This document shows positions 1-10,180 of a stretch of DNA of 64,000 nucleotides, piece by piece. Each line of letters starts with the position of its first letter. Position 1 is the first letter of the stretch. Both the position numbers and the translations under genes were made by a program. Location: contig OX365944.1 in NCBI GenBank assembly GCA_947247005.1, forward strand, positions 5,282,501 through 5,346,500, given 5' to 3'. Origin of the DNA: Spisula solida. Lineage: Eukaryota; Mollusca; Bivalvia; Venerida; Mactridae. The notes under the pieces were generated by a model. The model saw only the letters and a list, made by a program, of their open reading frames with translations. It was not told the origin of the DNA and made no database searches.

Positions 1-726
1 TCCGTCAAGTTAATTGATGTTAACAAAGGATACGTTACATCACAACTCTCCCTTGGTAGAAACGACATAGATGCGCCCTTGGATATTACATCTACAACAA
101 GTTCACAAGTTGCTGTCACTATACCAGAAAGACAATGTATACAGTTCATATCAGTATCAGACAAGCTTAAAATGAAACATAAATTATTAAGAGACGGTAA
201 ATGTTATGGAATTTGCTGTCATCAAAATAAACTCCTTGTGGCCTACAGGCAACCTCGAAAACTCGAGATACTTGACATGAAAGGTGGAATAATCGGAAGA
301 GTGAAAACAGAATCAACTTGGACAAATGTCTTTAGTTGGCCAAGATACATCCAAGCGAACAGTAACTACATCTATGTTAGTGATGACAATGGTGTCATCA
401 TGTTAAATTGGCAAGGTGAGGTGCGTGGTAAGTTTGAAGACTTAAAAGATCCTGGAGGACTTGCGCTACAAGGTGATGGAAGTTTGATTTTATGTGACCG
501 TGGTGTTGACAGAATGTATGAAATATCAGCAGATTGCACCCAAAGTAGAATTGTATTAGAAAACGTGAAACGTCCACATTGTGTCTGTGTGGATGACTGT
601 GGACACAAACTCTACATCAGTAGAGAGACTTACGACAGTGATGACAGTGATGATAGTAACGATAGTGATGATAGTATTAATGAAAATGATGAAGTTCAAA
701 ACAAGATTATGGTGTATAACATATAA
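1..726 (+). CDS. 3' terminal exon of a TRIM/NHL-like protein (partial)
   Basis: One frame is open from base 1 to the TAA at 724-726, so the gene or exon begins outside the window. The methionine-like start at 79 is a TTG and is not a credible start. The protein reads as the C-terminal beta-propeller half of the TRIM/NHL-type proteins that are greatly expanded in bivalves: blade-like repeats such as GICCHQNKLLVAY, YIQANSNYIYVSDDN and GLALQGDGSLILCDRG alternate hydrophobic strands with Gly/Asp turns. No RING, B-box or coiled coil is visible; these would lie upstream. In that family the propeller binds protein or RNA partners while the N-terminal part acts as a ubiquitin ligase; that role is inferred here. 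Before the stop there is an acidic Ser/Asp tract (about residues 215-230, SDDSDDSNDSDDS). The end KIMVYNI resembles a closing propeller strand. Confidence 0.75.
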   Translation, partial: SVKLIDVNKGYVTSQLSLGRNDIDAPLDITSTTSSQVAVTIPERQCIQFISVSDKLKMKHKLLRDGKCYGICCHQNKLLVAYRQPRKLEILDMKGGIIGRVKTESTWTNVFSWPRYIQANSNYIYVSDDNGVIMLNWQGEVRGKFEDLKDPGGLALQGDGSLILCDRGVDRMYEISADCTQSRIVLENVKRPHCVCVDDCGHKLYISRETYDSDDSDDSNDSDDSINENDEVQNKIMVYNI

Positions 727-1145
727 ACCGTTGTATATACCCCAGTAATATACAGTGTATGATTGTGTATTACAGAAATTAACATGAAAACTAGTGTTAC
801 CGAGTATACGTAAATTATCTTATAAACAATGTCACTAGACATAGACTACCTTGACAGCTATACTCGCAGAAAATCTAACAGCCTCCATATGTGAAATACT
901 TTTCTATACAAACATAACGTTATCGTGTCAGATACATGATATACATTCCATTCAATTATGTATGTACGTATTTCACTTGACAAATAATAGTAATAATCAG
1001 AATTCAACTGCGAAGATGACGACTCTCCGGAGATTGTACATTCTTGTAAATTAATGTTATAATGTTTGCATAGACTTGCCATATGTATGTAATTTCTTTA
1101 TGCAGAAATACAATCATGTATACTATTACTATAATTGAATAAAAT
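727..1145 (+). other. Probable 3' UTR of the TRIM/NHL-like gene
   Basis: This is AT-rich sequence after the stop with no coding signal. A canonical AATAAA lies at 1138-1143 and is the first convincing polyadenylation signal downstream. The assignment is inferred from order and the hexamer only. Confidence 0.45.
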
Positions 1146-1289
1146 AGCATAACATGAACGTACTTATTTACTATATAAATATATGAGCTCCATCATTGAT
1201 AACTGTTCAACATTATAGCAGTGTGTATCACTATACAAATTGTTCAAATATATCAGTTTTGTGAGCTCAAGAAAACGTAATTGCAATGG

Positions 1290-2080
1290 CACAATAGTGT
1301 AGAGACTACGTACATCAAGTTCCACCACACATATCACAATAGTGTGGAGACTACGTACATCAAGTTCCACCACACATATCACAATAGTGTGGAGACTACG
1401 TACATCAAGTTCCACCACACATATCACAATAGTCTGGAGACTACGTACATCAAGTTCCACCGCACATATCACAATAGTGTGGAGACTACGTACATCAAGT
1501 TCAACCATACATATCACAATAGTCTGGAGACTACGTACATCAAGTTCCACCACACATATCACAATAGTCTGGAGACTACGTACATCAAGTTCCACCACAC
1601 ATATCACAATAGTCTAGAGACTACGTACATCAAGTTCCACCACACATATCACAATAGTGTGGAGACTACGTACATCAAGTTCCACCACACATATCACAAT
1701 AGTGGGGACTACGTACATCAAGTTCCACCACACATATCACAATAGTCTGGAGACTACGTACATCAAGTTCCACCATACATATCACAATAGTCTGGAGACT
1801 ACGTACATCAAGTTCCACCACACATATCACAATAGTCTGGAGACTACGTACATCAAGTTCCACCACACATATCACAATAGTGTGGAGACTACGTACATCA
1901 AGTTCCACCACACATATCACAATAGTGTGGAGACTACGTACATTAAGTTCCACCACACATATCACAATAGTCTGGAGACTACGTACATTAAGTTCCACCA
2001 CACATATCACAATAGTGTGGAGACTACGTACATTAAGTTCCACCACACATATCACAATAGTCTGGAGACTACGTACAACA
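1290..2080. repeat. 45-bp minisatellite, about 18 copies
   Basis: A 45-bp unit starting AGTGTGGAGACTACGTACAT and ending in a CCACCACACATATCACA tract is repeated head to tail about 18 times with few differences. Two unit types alternate irregularly (AGTGTGG and AGTCTGG), and the last copies carry CATTAAG instead of CATCAAG. One copy near 1701 is 2 bp short. Since 45 is divisible by three, the array gives long open frames on both strands (15-residue repeat HNSVETTYIKFHHTY on plus). The 2-bp deletion shifts those frames, so they are not taken as genes. The array starts about 150 bp after the putative poly(A) signal of the upstream gene. Confidence 0.95.
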
Positions 2081-2360
2081 ACAGTCACCCTCCAGATCTG
2101 ACTTCTGTAGATATAGAGGAAATTAAATGAGTATCTTTTCATATTGAATTTATTAAACGAATTGAATAAAATGATAAAATGCGAGACTCTGCCAAGCAGT
2201 TTATTGATTTTATTCAACGAGCTATTTTATGTTTCGGTCGGAAAAAGGCTTACATGTGATAAAAAGAACATAACATGTGTGACTTTCCACATTGAATTTA
2301 TTATTGGTATGCTTTGCTTGGGAAAATCGACAGACTGTTTCACAGCATTATAACTAGGGT
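2081..2360. repeat. Degraded palindromic repeat
   Basis: The block contains ATTGAATTTATTAAACGA at 2143-2160, then GAGACTCTGCCAAGCAG, then a reversed-sense TTATTCAACGAGCT. This matches the outline of the palindromes at 4647-4764 and 47190-47290 (arm, tip of GAGGCTTTGCCGAG type, inverted arm), but the arms are degraded. No gene is seen. Confidence 0.4.
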
Positions 2361-3930
2361 GGGTTGTCCACCAAGTAAATGAAATTCCGAGCTATATTTT
2401 ACACGAACAAGAACTAGAAATAGGATGTAAGCCAGAGAGAAATGAGTCCCGAAAGTACATCTGTAGAGAAAAGGAGCCTTGACATGACAAGTCACAACTG
2501 TTATAGACGTGAAACTAAGACATATAAATAATAAATGACATTATGTTGCAAATGGTGGGATGTCGTGCATTTCTATCATTGTTCAAATTCGTACATATTG
2601 GGGCGACAGACAAACTAATCAACCGAGAAAGCAAAGTACATCAATGTTTGTACTGCTCTAATACTAACAATAAGATACTGTACGGGTTACAACCAATAGT
2701 GATAACTTTTATATGTCATGATGTCTATATAGATGTCTGATTTGCAATCGAAATATCTTCTAGATATATTGTTTATTGAGTGAGACTGTTTGTGCTAGTA
2801 ATATTCCCGTGACAACCGATTATTTGGTGTTTATGGTGCCATTCTCGTTACATTGTCTACCCTTCTGTTACTATAGTGAATGAACGGATGAAGATTGTAA
2901 ACATACGTTTCATATCTCTTCATTTAATGCCTCTATGAAATGATAGATTGGGAACATAGGAGATATTCCGTTTCATATTACGTTATTTATGATCTTTTTG
3001 TCATTTACGATGTATTGCTGAGCTATGATAAATTGGAAGTTTGTGCGGCATTAGGACTTCGATTGTCCGTCGAATCAACGTCTTGTCTTGTCGTGGGAAA
3101 ACCATGTGTTGTTTACCAGGGTTTTTATATGCTGCAATGTGCTCGTATATATAGAACACGTCTTTGCGTTACCAACCACGATGCTTACCTTTATGGCCGT
3201 TGTTATAAGTTTGCAATGTGTTACCAAACATCTTAACCGCATCCCCACAAGAAACTCACAAAAGTTATGAGAGTAAGGACTTACTTAAAACAGTACGGCT
3301 TGGTAAAACATCATTCAATGTGTCTGAAGGACACTTAAGACCAACGCTTAAATCTTGACGAGATTATTAAAAATGAAATTAAAGATGATCATAAAACTCA
3401 CATAGTCGGGAATTATCTATTGTCGCGTTATAAAGGCTTAAGGAAATTATTTTGCAAATAATTGTCGAAATATAGAGGCACATATTCACAATATTGTACC
3501 ATACGTACTTCACCAGAATGTAAATATTTTAGTTCACTGATGTATACATGTACAACCAGTCAAATAAAAGCATTATACTCTGACTGAAGAACTATATGTG
3601 TACACATAGATTGTCGAGTCCATTCGTATTAATTAAAACAAGTCATGTCCACGTGAGCTCCTAGTACTTCATCTTGATTAGAATACGTAATTGAGTATTA
3701 CATCATTTAAGAGTACATAGATCGTCGAATACGGATGTTCTACAGTGTATATTGCGGCTATGCTAACTAATTGTAAACAAATGACAAAGAGTGTGATAAA
3801 AGAAGCAACATCAAAAAGAAGTCTTAAAATATACAAAATATCTCGTCTAGAAATGTCTCGATTTCTTAATCCTTCAGGTGACGAATTCAACACGAATAAT
3901 AGATTTAATCGTGAATCCATATATTTAAAA
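2360..3930 (+). repeat. Duplication module A, copy 1
   Basis: This stretch recurs with substantial divergence at about 24730-25330 (same strand), 36000-34480 (opposite strand) and 45020-44590 (opposite strand). Shared landmarks are the tract around TCGTGCATTTCTATCATTG (2560-2580), TAGATATATTGTTTAT with CCCGTGACAAC (2760-2820), and the 3480-3900 block whose reverse complement lies at 34500-34940. Short open frames exist but are not conserved between copies, so the module looks non-coding here. Confidence 0.75.
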
Positions 3931-4646
3931 TAAAGCATGGTGAAAAAAAAATCTTTACTAATTGCCTGCCATTTTGGGTATTCGTTCATTAGAAAAAGTT
4001 TACCTTTTTGATAACCGTAAATCAACCTTTGACAAAGTTTGAAATGTAAAAGAAAATGATGTGGATTCGATTTATCTTCTCAGCTCAGTCGTCATAATAA
4101 TATAACATTCGCACAAACTCATCATATTTTATTAGGTATTATATCTACCATGTCACGTGGTTGGTTGGTCACGGCATGCTGAATGGTGAGGACGTACGAA
4201 TATCCGGTTTTCTTGGGGTCCGTTAAAATATACCAACTTCGGCGACCCGCCCAATGACCAGTGCTTCGTATTGAAGGGGTAGGAATAAGGGTGAAAATGT
4301 ATAAGAAATTGGGTTATTACATGTGATTGCCCTTTAAATTGAGTACATGTAAGTGACACTACTGGTTGCATTGTCTGACCCGAAATATAACGATAAAAAC
4401 TGGTCAATAATTGTATTGCCAAACAAACTAACTTTCCATTTGTTTTACTACCTCTTCAGACATAATTGTGCGATAATAATCGTCATCAGCGATATAATTC
4501 CTTCATCTTTCACATGTCTGGGATTGTTTTATGATCGTAATTTGTGAAAAACAACCATCAGTACAAAGTAATGTATTGAAAACAATATAAAATACATTTC
4601 ATTACCATAAGGAACCATATAGTCACTAATAGAGGATCTTGCATGA
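3930..4646. other. No gene recognised
   Basis: AT-rich intergenic sequence. Short frames only; nothing matching a family or another part of the window was found by eye. Confidence 0.5.
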
Positions 4647-4764
4647 GTGCTCATTACATACGAGTTTTATTAAACGAGTTGACAAAATGATATAACATGA
4701 GGCTTTGCCGAGTGTCATATTGTTTTTGTCGACGAGTTTAATAAAACTCGTATGTAATGAGCAC
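4647..4764. mobile_element. Palindromic MITE-like hairpin with perfect 29-bp arms
   Basis: Arms 4647-4675 (beginning GTGCTCATTACATACGAGTT) and 4736-4764 are exact reverse complements over 29 bases. Pairing continues imperfectly to a tip around GAGGCTTTGCCGAG near 4702. No coding capacity. Related but decayed forms lie at 2131-2220 and 47190-47290. It is interpreted as a foldback or non-autonomous DNA element. Confidence 0.85.
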
Positions 4765-4779
4765 GAACATAAGATTCTA

Positions 4780-5040
4780 TTTATCACATAACCTTAAAAA
4801 AGCACATTATTGTTCAAAAGGTTGATGTACGCTGCATAAGTGTCAGCCAAAATTCAGCGGTACAATGAGCGTGACGTCATGGCGACGTTGATATCATCCT
4901 AACGTTACTGACGGATCAATGCATGGATTGACTAACGTCACGTCAAGCTAATTTAATTATTTATTGCACAGTCTTGGAGTGCCTAACGATATTTACGGCA
5001 CGGCTTTACGGAACTCCTGGACCGCAGGTTATGTGATAAA
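4780..5040. mobile_element. Short element with 15-bp terminal inverted repeats
   Basis: TTTATCACATAACCT at 4780-4794 is the exact reverse complement of AGGTTATGTGATAAA at 5026-5040. The 260-bp interior has no ORF. It abuts the 4647-4764 palindrome. Probably a non-autonomous DNA transposon; a target duplication is not clear. Confidence 0.6.
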
Positions 5041-5109
5041 CTTATCAAAGAAACGTTAATGTGAAATATGTTGTAATATGAATGATGTCCAATATTAGTA
5101 CCAATAAGG

Positions 5110-5560
5110 CATTTTATATGACTAACACAGAGTAGGTCACTCAAATTGTAAGGAATGTTTTTATTACTTTTGACATATCTCTATCCTGGGAATTTTGTTA
5201 ATTCGATAAGCGTTTACAGCTGTATATCGGGCCAGAGTTTATTGCCTTAAGATAACAGGTTTTAGTTAATGTAATGGTCAGGTTACTGTTTTGAAGATAT
5301 GATAGATTTATGGACGTTATATACAGTACGCAATAGGGAATTATGTGCGATACCGAACGCCTTCTAGGGAATCTATCTTCAAGATTCACTGAATGACTGA
5401 ACGTTTATTCATGAATATGACTTATGGTAATTTAAATTTGACAATGTTGTAACATACATGTAAACTGATATTGACCATACCACTAGATTATAAATTTGCT
5501 GTAACAAATAATATAGCGATACATGTGGTATAAAACAAATGGTCCGTTCATTCAGATCTG
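5110..5560 (+). repeat. Duplication module B, copy 1
   Basis: This aligns by eye with 26360-26800 in the same orientation: GAGTAGGTCA, ATCCTGGGA, AGCGTTTACA, CTGTATATCGGGC, GTCAGGTTACTGTTT, GCGATACCGAACG and the CGTTTATTCATG tract occur in the same order. A short inverted fragment (GGTATCGC with GATAGATTCCCTTGAG) lies at 43865-43910. Non-coding. Confidence 0.75.
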
Positions 5561-5737
5561 TCACTTGTATACAAACAATTAAATATCAAAACAAAGCATT
5601 TTAATTGACTATTTTATTATTTTAAGGATATATTGTCCAAGTCATGTGATCACAAACGTATTTCAATTAGCAACTGTTGTCAGGGCACATAAATTGACAG
5701 CTTACTTAGTCACCAGTATGTACAGCAGTATATATGA

Positions 5738-5757
5738 ACAGAACAGAACAGAACATA
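5738..5757 (-). repeat. Pentanucleotide tail at the LINE 3' end
   Basis: GAACA is repeated four times on plus, reading TGTTC on the element strand. It lies about 10 bp inside the junction deduced from the uninterrupted paralogous copy, so it is read as the replicated 3' terminus of the LINE rather than an independent microsatellite. Confidence 0.6.
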
Positions 5758-5918
5758 CATTTATTAAGACTTGTAACAAGTACATTGTCTACAAACACTG
5801 ATATATATACATAAATATATAATACAAAATACACGTGATAAATGGGTTAGTAACGGAGAGAAAAAGCATCAATAACGTTAGTAACATTTAAAGTTTTTTT
5901 TGTTTTTTTTTATCCTAC

Positions 5919-6300
5919 AAATATACTTCACACATTCTATGAACATACAGATATACTTCACACATTCCATGAACATACAGATATACTTCACACATTCCAT
6001 GAACATACAAATATACTTCACACATTCCATGAACATACAAATATACTTCACACATTCCATGAACATACATATATACTTCACACATTCCATGAACATACAT
6101 ATATACTTCACACATGCTATGAACATACAGATATACTTCACACATTCCATGGACATACAGATATACTTTACACATTCCATGAGCATACATATATACTTCA
6201 CACATTCCATGAACATACAGACACACTTCACACATTCCATGAGCATACAGATATACTTCATACCTTCCATGCACATACATAAATACTTCACACATTTCAT
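5919..6300. repeat. 30-bp tandem repeat, about 12.7 copies, in the LINE 3' UTR
   Basis: The unit is ATATACTTCACACATTCCAT followed by GAACATACAG. About 12-13 copies differ by scattered substitutions only. Since 30 is a multiple of three, frames stay open on both strands (CEVYLYVHGM on minus, IYFTHSMNIQ on plus). I regard those frames as by-products. The array sits between the RT stop codon and the A-rich tract, so it belongs to the element. Confidence 0.9.
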
Positions 6301-6380
6301 TAACAATATATAATGGTGTTTAGGCAATACCTTCGCACAATACATGATCGCACACACACCGAACCTTGACACACAAATTA

Positions 6381-9300
6381 TTAATTATTTACAACTATAT
6401 TAGCATTGTTTCTAATTCTAAAAGATTCCTTCAAGAAATAAGCTAGGTTGCACAGTTCCTTTTTGTTATTGCTACATAATAATTCATAGAATTTAAAGAC
6501 AGAAGGTCTCAAATAATAATATTGTTGAATAAATTTTACTCGGATAATTCTATAATTGGGACAAATGCAAACAAAATGATAAATATCTTCAATATCTTGT
6601 AAATTACAAAATAAACAAAGTCGTTCGTGACGCGGTAATCTGTTCACTCCAAATCTACCAGTATGTATTCGTAAAGAATGAGCAGAAATGCGTAATTTTG
6701 TAATATAAAACCTAATATTATTAGGAACAAGATCAAGATATGGTTCATACACAAAATTCAATTTAAAATCTTTATATTCTTCTAAAACGCGGTTTCTTTC
6801 CACCGATCCAAACCATTCTTGTTTAAAACAATCTATGAGACGGCTTTTAAATATAACATGGAAATCTTTTACAAGAGTATTTGCGTTATTAAACACTTCA
6901 GAGAAACCATGGTCATCTAACAGTTTCTTTACCCGACTTACCCAATTGTTATAGCCAGATAAACAGTCGTTTACAGCTAATTTATACAGTTTTTGTAAAA
7001 TAATATTTTTTGATTTTACAATCTTGCACCAATATTTTATGATTTTACAGTAACGTGATACATACAAAGGAAAGCGTTCTAACTCGCCGTACACAGCACA
7101 ATTGCTAGAATTTATAGGAACTTTTAAAATACGCTTGCAGAACTTTAAATGCAACCTTTCTAATTCTTTAGACTTATTGAACCCACAAATTTCGCTGCCA
7201 TAATTTAAGATAGCACCAACAAACGAATCAAACAGTTGACATAAAACTCTTAATTTTAAAGGTATTTTTTTACAATTGAACAATAAAGTATTTAAGGCCT
7301 TTATTGCTTTACCAGATATATAATTGTGATACATAGAAAAATTGCCATTATAAGAGAATAGCGTTCCCAGATAATTAAATGTGTCGACTACTTCAACATC
7401 TATACCATTGTAAGTCCATTTTTCCTCTCGCTTTAACCCTCCCCGTTTTCTGAAAACCATTATTTTTGTTTTGGACGCATTTACCTCAATGCCCCATTTG
7501 TTACAATATTCGTACAGCAAATCAAGGTTATGCTGCAAATCAGCTGGTGTTTTACCGAAGATAGCCATGTCATCGGCGAAAAGCAATAAGATCACAACTA
7601 TGTCATCAATCAACAATCCGCTGTTTTCATTATCTTGTAAGAACAACTCTAAATCCTCGAGGAATAAGGAAACTAAAACAGGTGACATTATCTCCCCTTG
7701 TCTTAGTCCAATGGCGTATTCAAAGAAGTTTAAGAATGTATTGCCCTGTTTAACACATGACTTTACAATAGTGTACATGTCTTTAATTATTCTAAGAACT
7801 TTACCTTGAACCCCTGATCGAAATAGTTTAAACCATAAAGCATTTCTATAAATAGAATCAAAACATTTTTTTAAATCAATAAAACCTACGTATAATCTGT
7901 TGTTGTGGTTGAGATAGTGTTCTATCAACGAGTTTAGAGCAAACATAGCATCAACAGTGGAACTACCCTTCTTAAAACCAAATTGCGCATCCGAGATACC
8001 CTGGTGTTCTTCGCAAAAAGTAACAATTCTGTTATTTAATATCGATGTGAATAATTTAGATAAGCAGCTTAATAGTGTTATACCTCTGTAATTGTTAACG
8101 TCATTTTTATCACCTTTTTTATGAAGGGGTATAATAATGCCATCTTTCCATGGGTCAGGGAAAATACCAGAATCTAAAACAACATTAAAGATATCACATA
8201 CATATGGCATCAAAATATCGATAGTTTCGATAAAATATTCGTTTAACAGGCAGTCACTCCCGTATGCTTTATTTGTTTTTAACCTTTTTACCGCATTCCT
8301 AATTTCATCTGGACATATTGGGCGGTCAAATTCATCATTTACAGAACTACAGTCAAAGTCGTGATTTTCACAGAAATTTTCGGACTCAGCGTTTTGACTG
8401 GTGAATAAATCATTTTCAAGATTTGAAAAATAGTTAAAAAAGTCGTCGTTAGAAATATCATTGTGTGATTTTGAATTCTTCTTTCGAAAGTATTTCCAGA
8501 ATGCTTTCGGTTGACATAGCCTAAGTTTCTCAATGTCATCTATTTTTTTACATTTATAAGCTTGTTTCTTCTTTTGCGTTAATGTTTTATAATATTTTTT
8601 ACTTTCACAGTAACTTACTCTGCTTATATCTGATTTACAATTATTAAAAACCCGTAGCGCTGCAAGATAACTGTTTCTTGCATTGATACATTCGATATCA
8701 AACCATTCGGCATTGTTACATAATTGTTCATCAACGAAGCAGGTCGACTGAGTTTGTTTAACGTTTTTCAGAAAGTAATTATCAGCAGTATCCTTAATAA
8801 CCTCGGTAAAACTGGATACCACATTATTTATGCTAGATTGTGATTGCTCAATATTTGATGTCAACTGATTTAATAACGGTAATTGACCAATAATACTAGC
8901 TCTGAAAGCATCTCTATGTATTTGTGACCATTTATATTTTGAAATGTAATCACTATTTTCTGTGGGTAGCACGTAGTTACAGTTGAGTGAGAAGCCTATA
9001 GGGGCGTGATCGCTCCATTCGTTCATTGAATTTACAATAAAACTCGAGACTTTGCGAAAATTGCATTCTTCGCATAATAAATAATCAACTACCGACGCAC
9101 CATTTCGTGAAACATAAGTGAACGAACCTTGATCACCAAACCTACCATTCACGATTCTCATGCACGTGGCTTTACATAAATCTAATAACCTTGACCCGAA
9201 GGTGTTACACTTTGTATCAAATGAGGCCCTGCTATAGTATTCAACTGGTACATAATCCGGATCGTCGAAGTATGGGTTTGTACTATCATTTGTTATAAAA

Positions 9301-9740
9301 TCGTGTTTCAGACCTACTCTACTATTTAAATCACCACAAATATATACATCACCTAAATCCTTATAGTAACTAATATCAGTTTCCAATAAATAAAAAAAAT
9401 CAACATTTACAACTCCATACGCAGGAGAATCTTCTGTCCATAAATAAACACCACATAGATAAATGTCACAATTTGTTTTGAAAAATACATGATCAAGTTT
9501 TATCCAAATTACCGAACTATGATGTGTTTTAATAATTTCAATACCGTTTTTCAAAGACTCATTATAATACAATACTACGCCACCACTACATCTCCTAGCA
9601 TTTCTATGTTGAAATTTTCTATACAAATTGTGACATACATAACCAGAAAGATCAATTCTACTGTGTGAAGAAGTCCAAGATTCATACAGGAATATAATAT
9701 CATATTTAGCGAGTATATGTACAAAGTCATCACATTCCAT
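6381..9740 (-). CDS. LINE ORF2: AP endonuclease and reverse transcriptase (1119 aa)
   Basis: An uninterrupted frame encodes the enzyme that nicks target DNA and copies the element RNA there. The N-terminal 1-250 residues are an exonuclease/endonuclease/phosphatase domain: YESW (E20), GDLNSRVG, an SVVDYLL segment and WSDHAPI carry catalytic residues. The reverse transcriptase spans about 470-760: NNYRGITLLSCLSKLF, QFGFKKGSSTVDAMF, GFIDLKKCFDSI, GLRQGEIMSPVLVSLF, the LLFADDMAIF active site and NASKTKIMVF. Near the C terminus a C-x2-C-x9-H-x4-C motif (CLFCNLQDIEDIYHFVCIC) is the putative zinc knuckle seen in several I- and CR1-group LINEs. No RNase H domain is evident. The first part of the endonuclease domain is missing: only about 60 bp of element lie upstream, and there the WLVGLYIYIQ-like sequence is in another frame, so the copy is 5' truncated. 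Lack of internal stops suggests a young insertion. Clade is uncertain. Confidence 0.93.
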   Translation of the reverse strand: MECDDFVHILAKYDIIFLYESWTSSHSRIDLSGYVCHNLYRKFQHRNARRCSGGVVLYYNESLKNGIEIIKTHHSSVIWIKLDHVFFKTNCDIYLCGVYLWTEDSPAYGVVNVDFFYLLETDISYYKDLGDVYICGDLNSRVGLKHDFITNDSTNPYFDDPDYVPVEYYSRASFDTKCNTFGSRLLDLCKATCMRIVNGRFGDQGSFTYVSRNGASVVDYLLCEECNFRKVSSFIVNSMNEWSDHAPIGFSLNCNYVLPTENSDYISKYKWSQIHRDAFRASIIGQLPLLNQLTSNIEQSQSSINNVVSSFTEVIKDTADNYFLKNVKQTQSTCFVDEQLCNNAEWFDIECINARNSYLAALRVFNNCKSDISRVSYCESKKYYKTLTQKKKQAYKCKKIDDIEKLRLCQPKAFWKYFRKKNSKSHNDISNDDFFNYFSNLENDLFTSQNAESENFCENHDFDCSSVNDEFDRPICPDEIRNAVKRLKTNKAYGSDCLLNEYFIETIDILMPYVCDIFNVVLDSGIFPDPWKDGIIIPLHKKGDKNDVNNYRGITLLSCLSKLFTSILNNRIVTFCEEHQGISDAQFGFKKGSSTVDAMFALNSLIEHYLNHNNRLYVGFIDLKKCFDSIYRNALWFKLFRSGVQGKVLRIIKDMYTIVKSCVKQGNTFLNFFEYAIGLRQGEIMSPVLVSLFLEDLELFLQDNENSGLLIDDIVVILLLFADDMAIFGKTPADLQHNLDLLYEYCNKWGIEVNASKTKIMVFRKRGGLKREEKWTYNGIDVEVVDTFNYLGTLFSYNGNFSMYHNYISGKAIKALNTLLFNCKKIPLKLRVLCQLFDSFVGAILNYGSEICGFNKSKELERLHLKFCKRILKVPINSSNCAVYGELERFPLYVSRYCKIIKYWCKIVKSKNIILQKLYKLAVNDCLSGYNNWVSRVKKLLDDHGFSEVFNNANTLVKDFHVIFKSRLIDCFKQEWFGSVERNRVLEEYKDFKLNFVYEPYLDLVPNNIRFYITKLRISAHSLRIHTGRFGVNRLPRHERLCLFCNLQDIEDIYHFVCICPNYRIIRVKFIQQYYYLRPSVFKFYELLCSNNKKELCNLAYFLKESFRIRNNANIVVNN

Positions 9741-9803
9741 TTTGTATGTATATGTACAAGCCGACTAACCAATGTTCAACTGATGTTCACATGGAACTAT
9801 CTA

Positions 9804-10180
9804 TCACAAATATTTTTCTGTAGATGCATGTGGTATCAACTTTACGAATCTCATTTCATTACAATGTGTCTTCATTTATATTGTATACTGCGTCATATTT
9901 ACACCATTGCGTCTGTGATTAGAGGTGTTATACACAAATGGTTTTGTACAGGAAAACGGTTTTCTCTGTTTCCATCGAAAGACAACACTCGCTAGGTTAG
10001 AAACATCACAATAATGAGTTCATTGACGTAATAGAAACAACAATGCCATTAAATTATCGTATTTAATGAATATAAAATGAGAAAACCTTGCAACATTGAA
10101 CGTTATAAAACAACAACATCACAGAGGTGAAAACAGTTCCATATTTGGACGATAAATTGTTGTTGTCATCGAAATACCGG
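9804..10180 (+). repeat. Duplication module C, copy 1 (right part)
   Basis: This matches 29205-29590 in direct orientation and 42040-41700 inverted. Landmarks are GAGTTCATTGACGTA, TTTAATGAATAT, CAGAGGTGAA and TCCATATTTGGACGATAA. The left part of the module (5640-5727) is separated by the LINE insertion. Non-coding. Confidence 0.8.

Larger units (their letters stand above)
5727..9804 (-). mobile_element. Non-LTR retrotransposon (LINE), 5' truncated, with VNTR 3' UTR
   Basis: The insert limits come from comparison with the related uninterrupted copy at 29060-29640. Left-flank sequence up to about 5727 (ACCAGTATGTACAG) and right-flank sequence from about 9804 (CTGTAGATGCATGTGG) are adjacent in that copy. 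In minus orientation the element has the endonuclease/RT frame (9740-6381), a 3' UTR containing a 30-bp tandem repeat, an A-rich tract near 5893-5913, and a terminal GTTCT-type microsatellite (seen on plus as GAACAGAACAGAACAGAAC near 5738-5756). A microsatellite end is typical of CR1/L2/I-group LINEs. No clear target-site duplication was found. Confidence 0.8.

Noticed and set aside
1281..2217. Long plus and minus frames (up to 180 codons) over the 45-bp array
   Set aside because: Frames exist in several phases on both strands because the period is divisible by three; one 2-bp-short copy breaks them and there is no start or splice context.
5878..6372. 164-codon minus-strand frame downstream of the LINE RT gene
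   Set aside because: It consists almost entirely of the 30-bp repeat translated; the plus strand is equally open.
5727..9804. Clear target-site duplication for the LINE
   Set aside because: GTATATATG near 5728 and GTATGTATATG near 9744 look alike, but they are simple AT-rich strings and do not match the junctions deduced from the empty copy.
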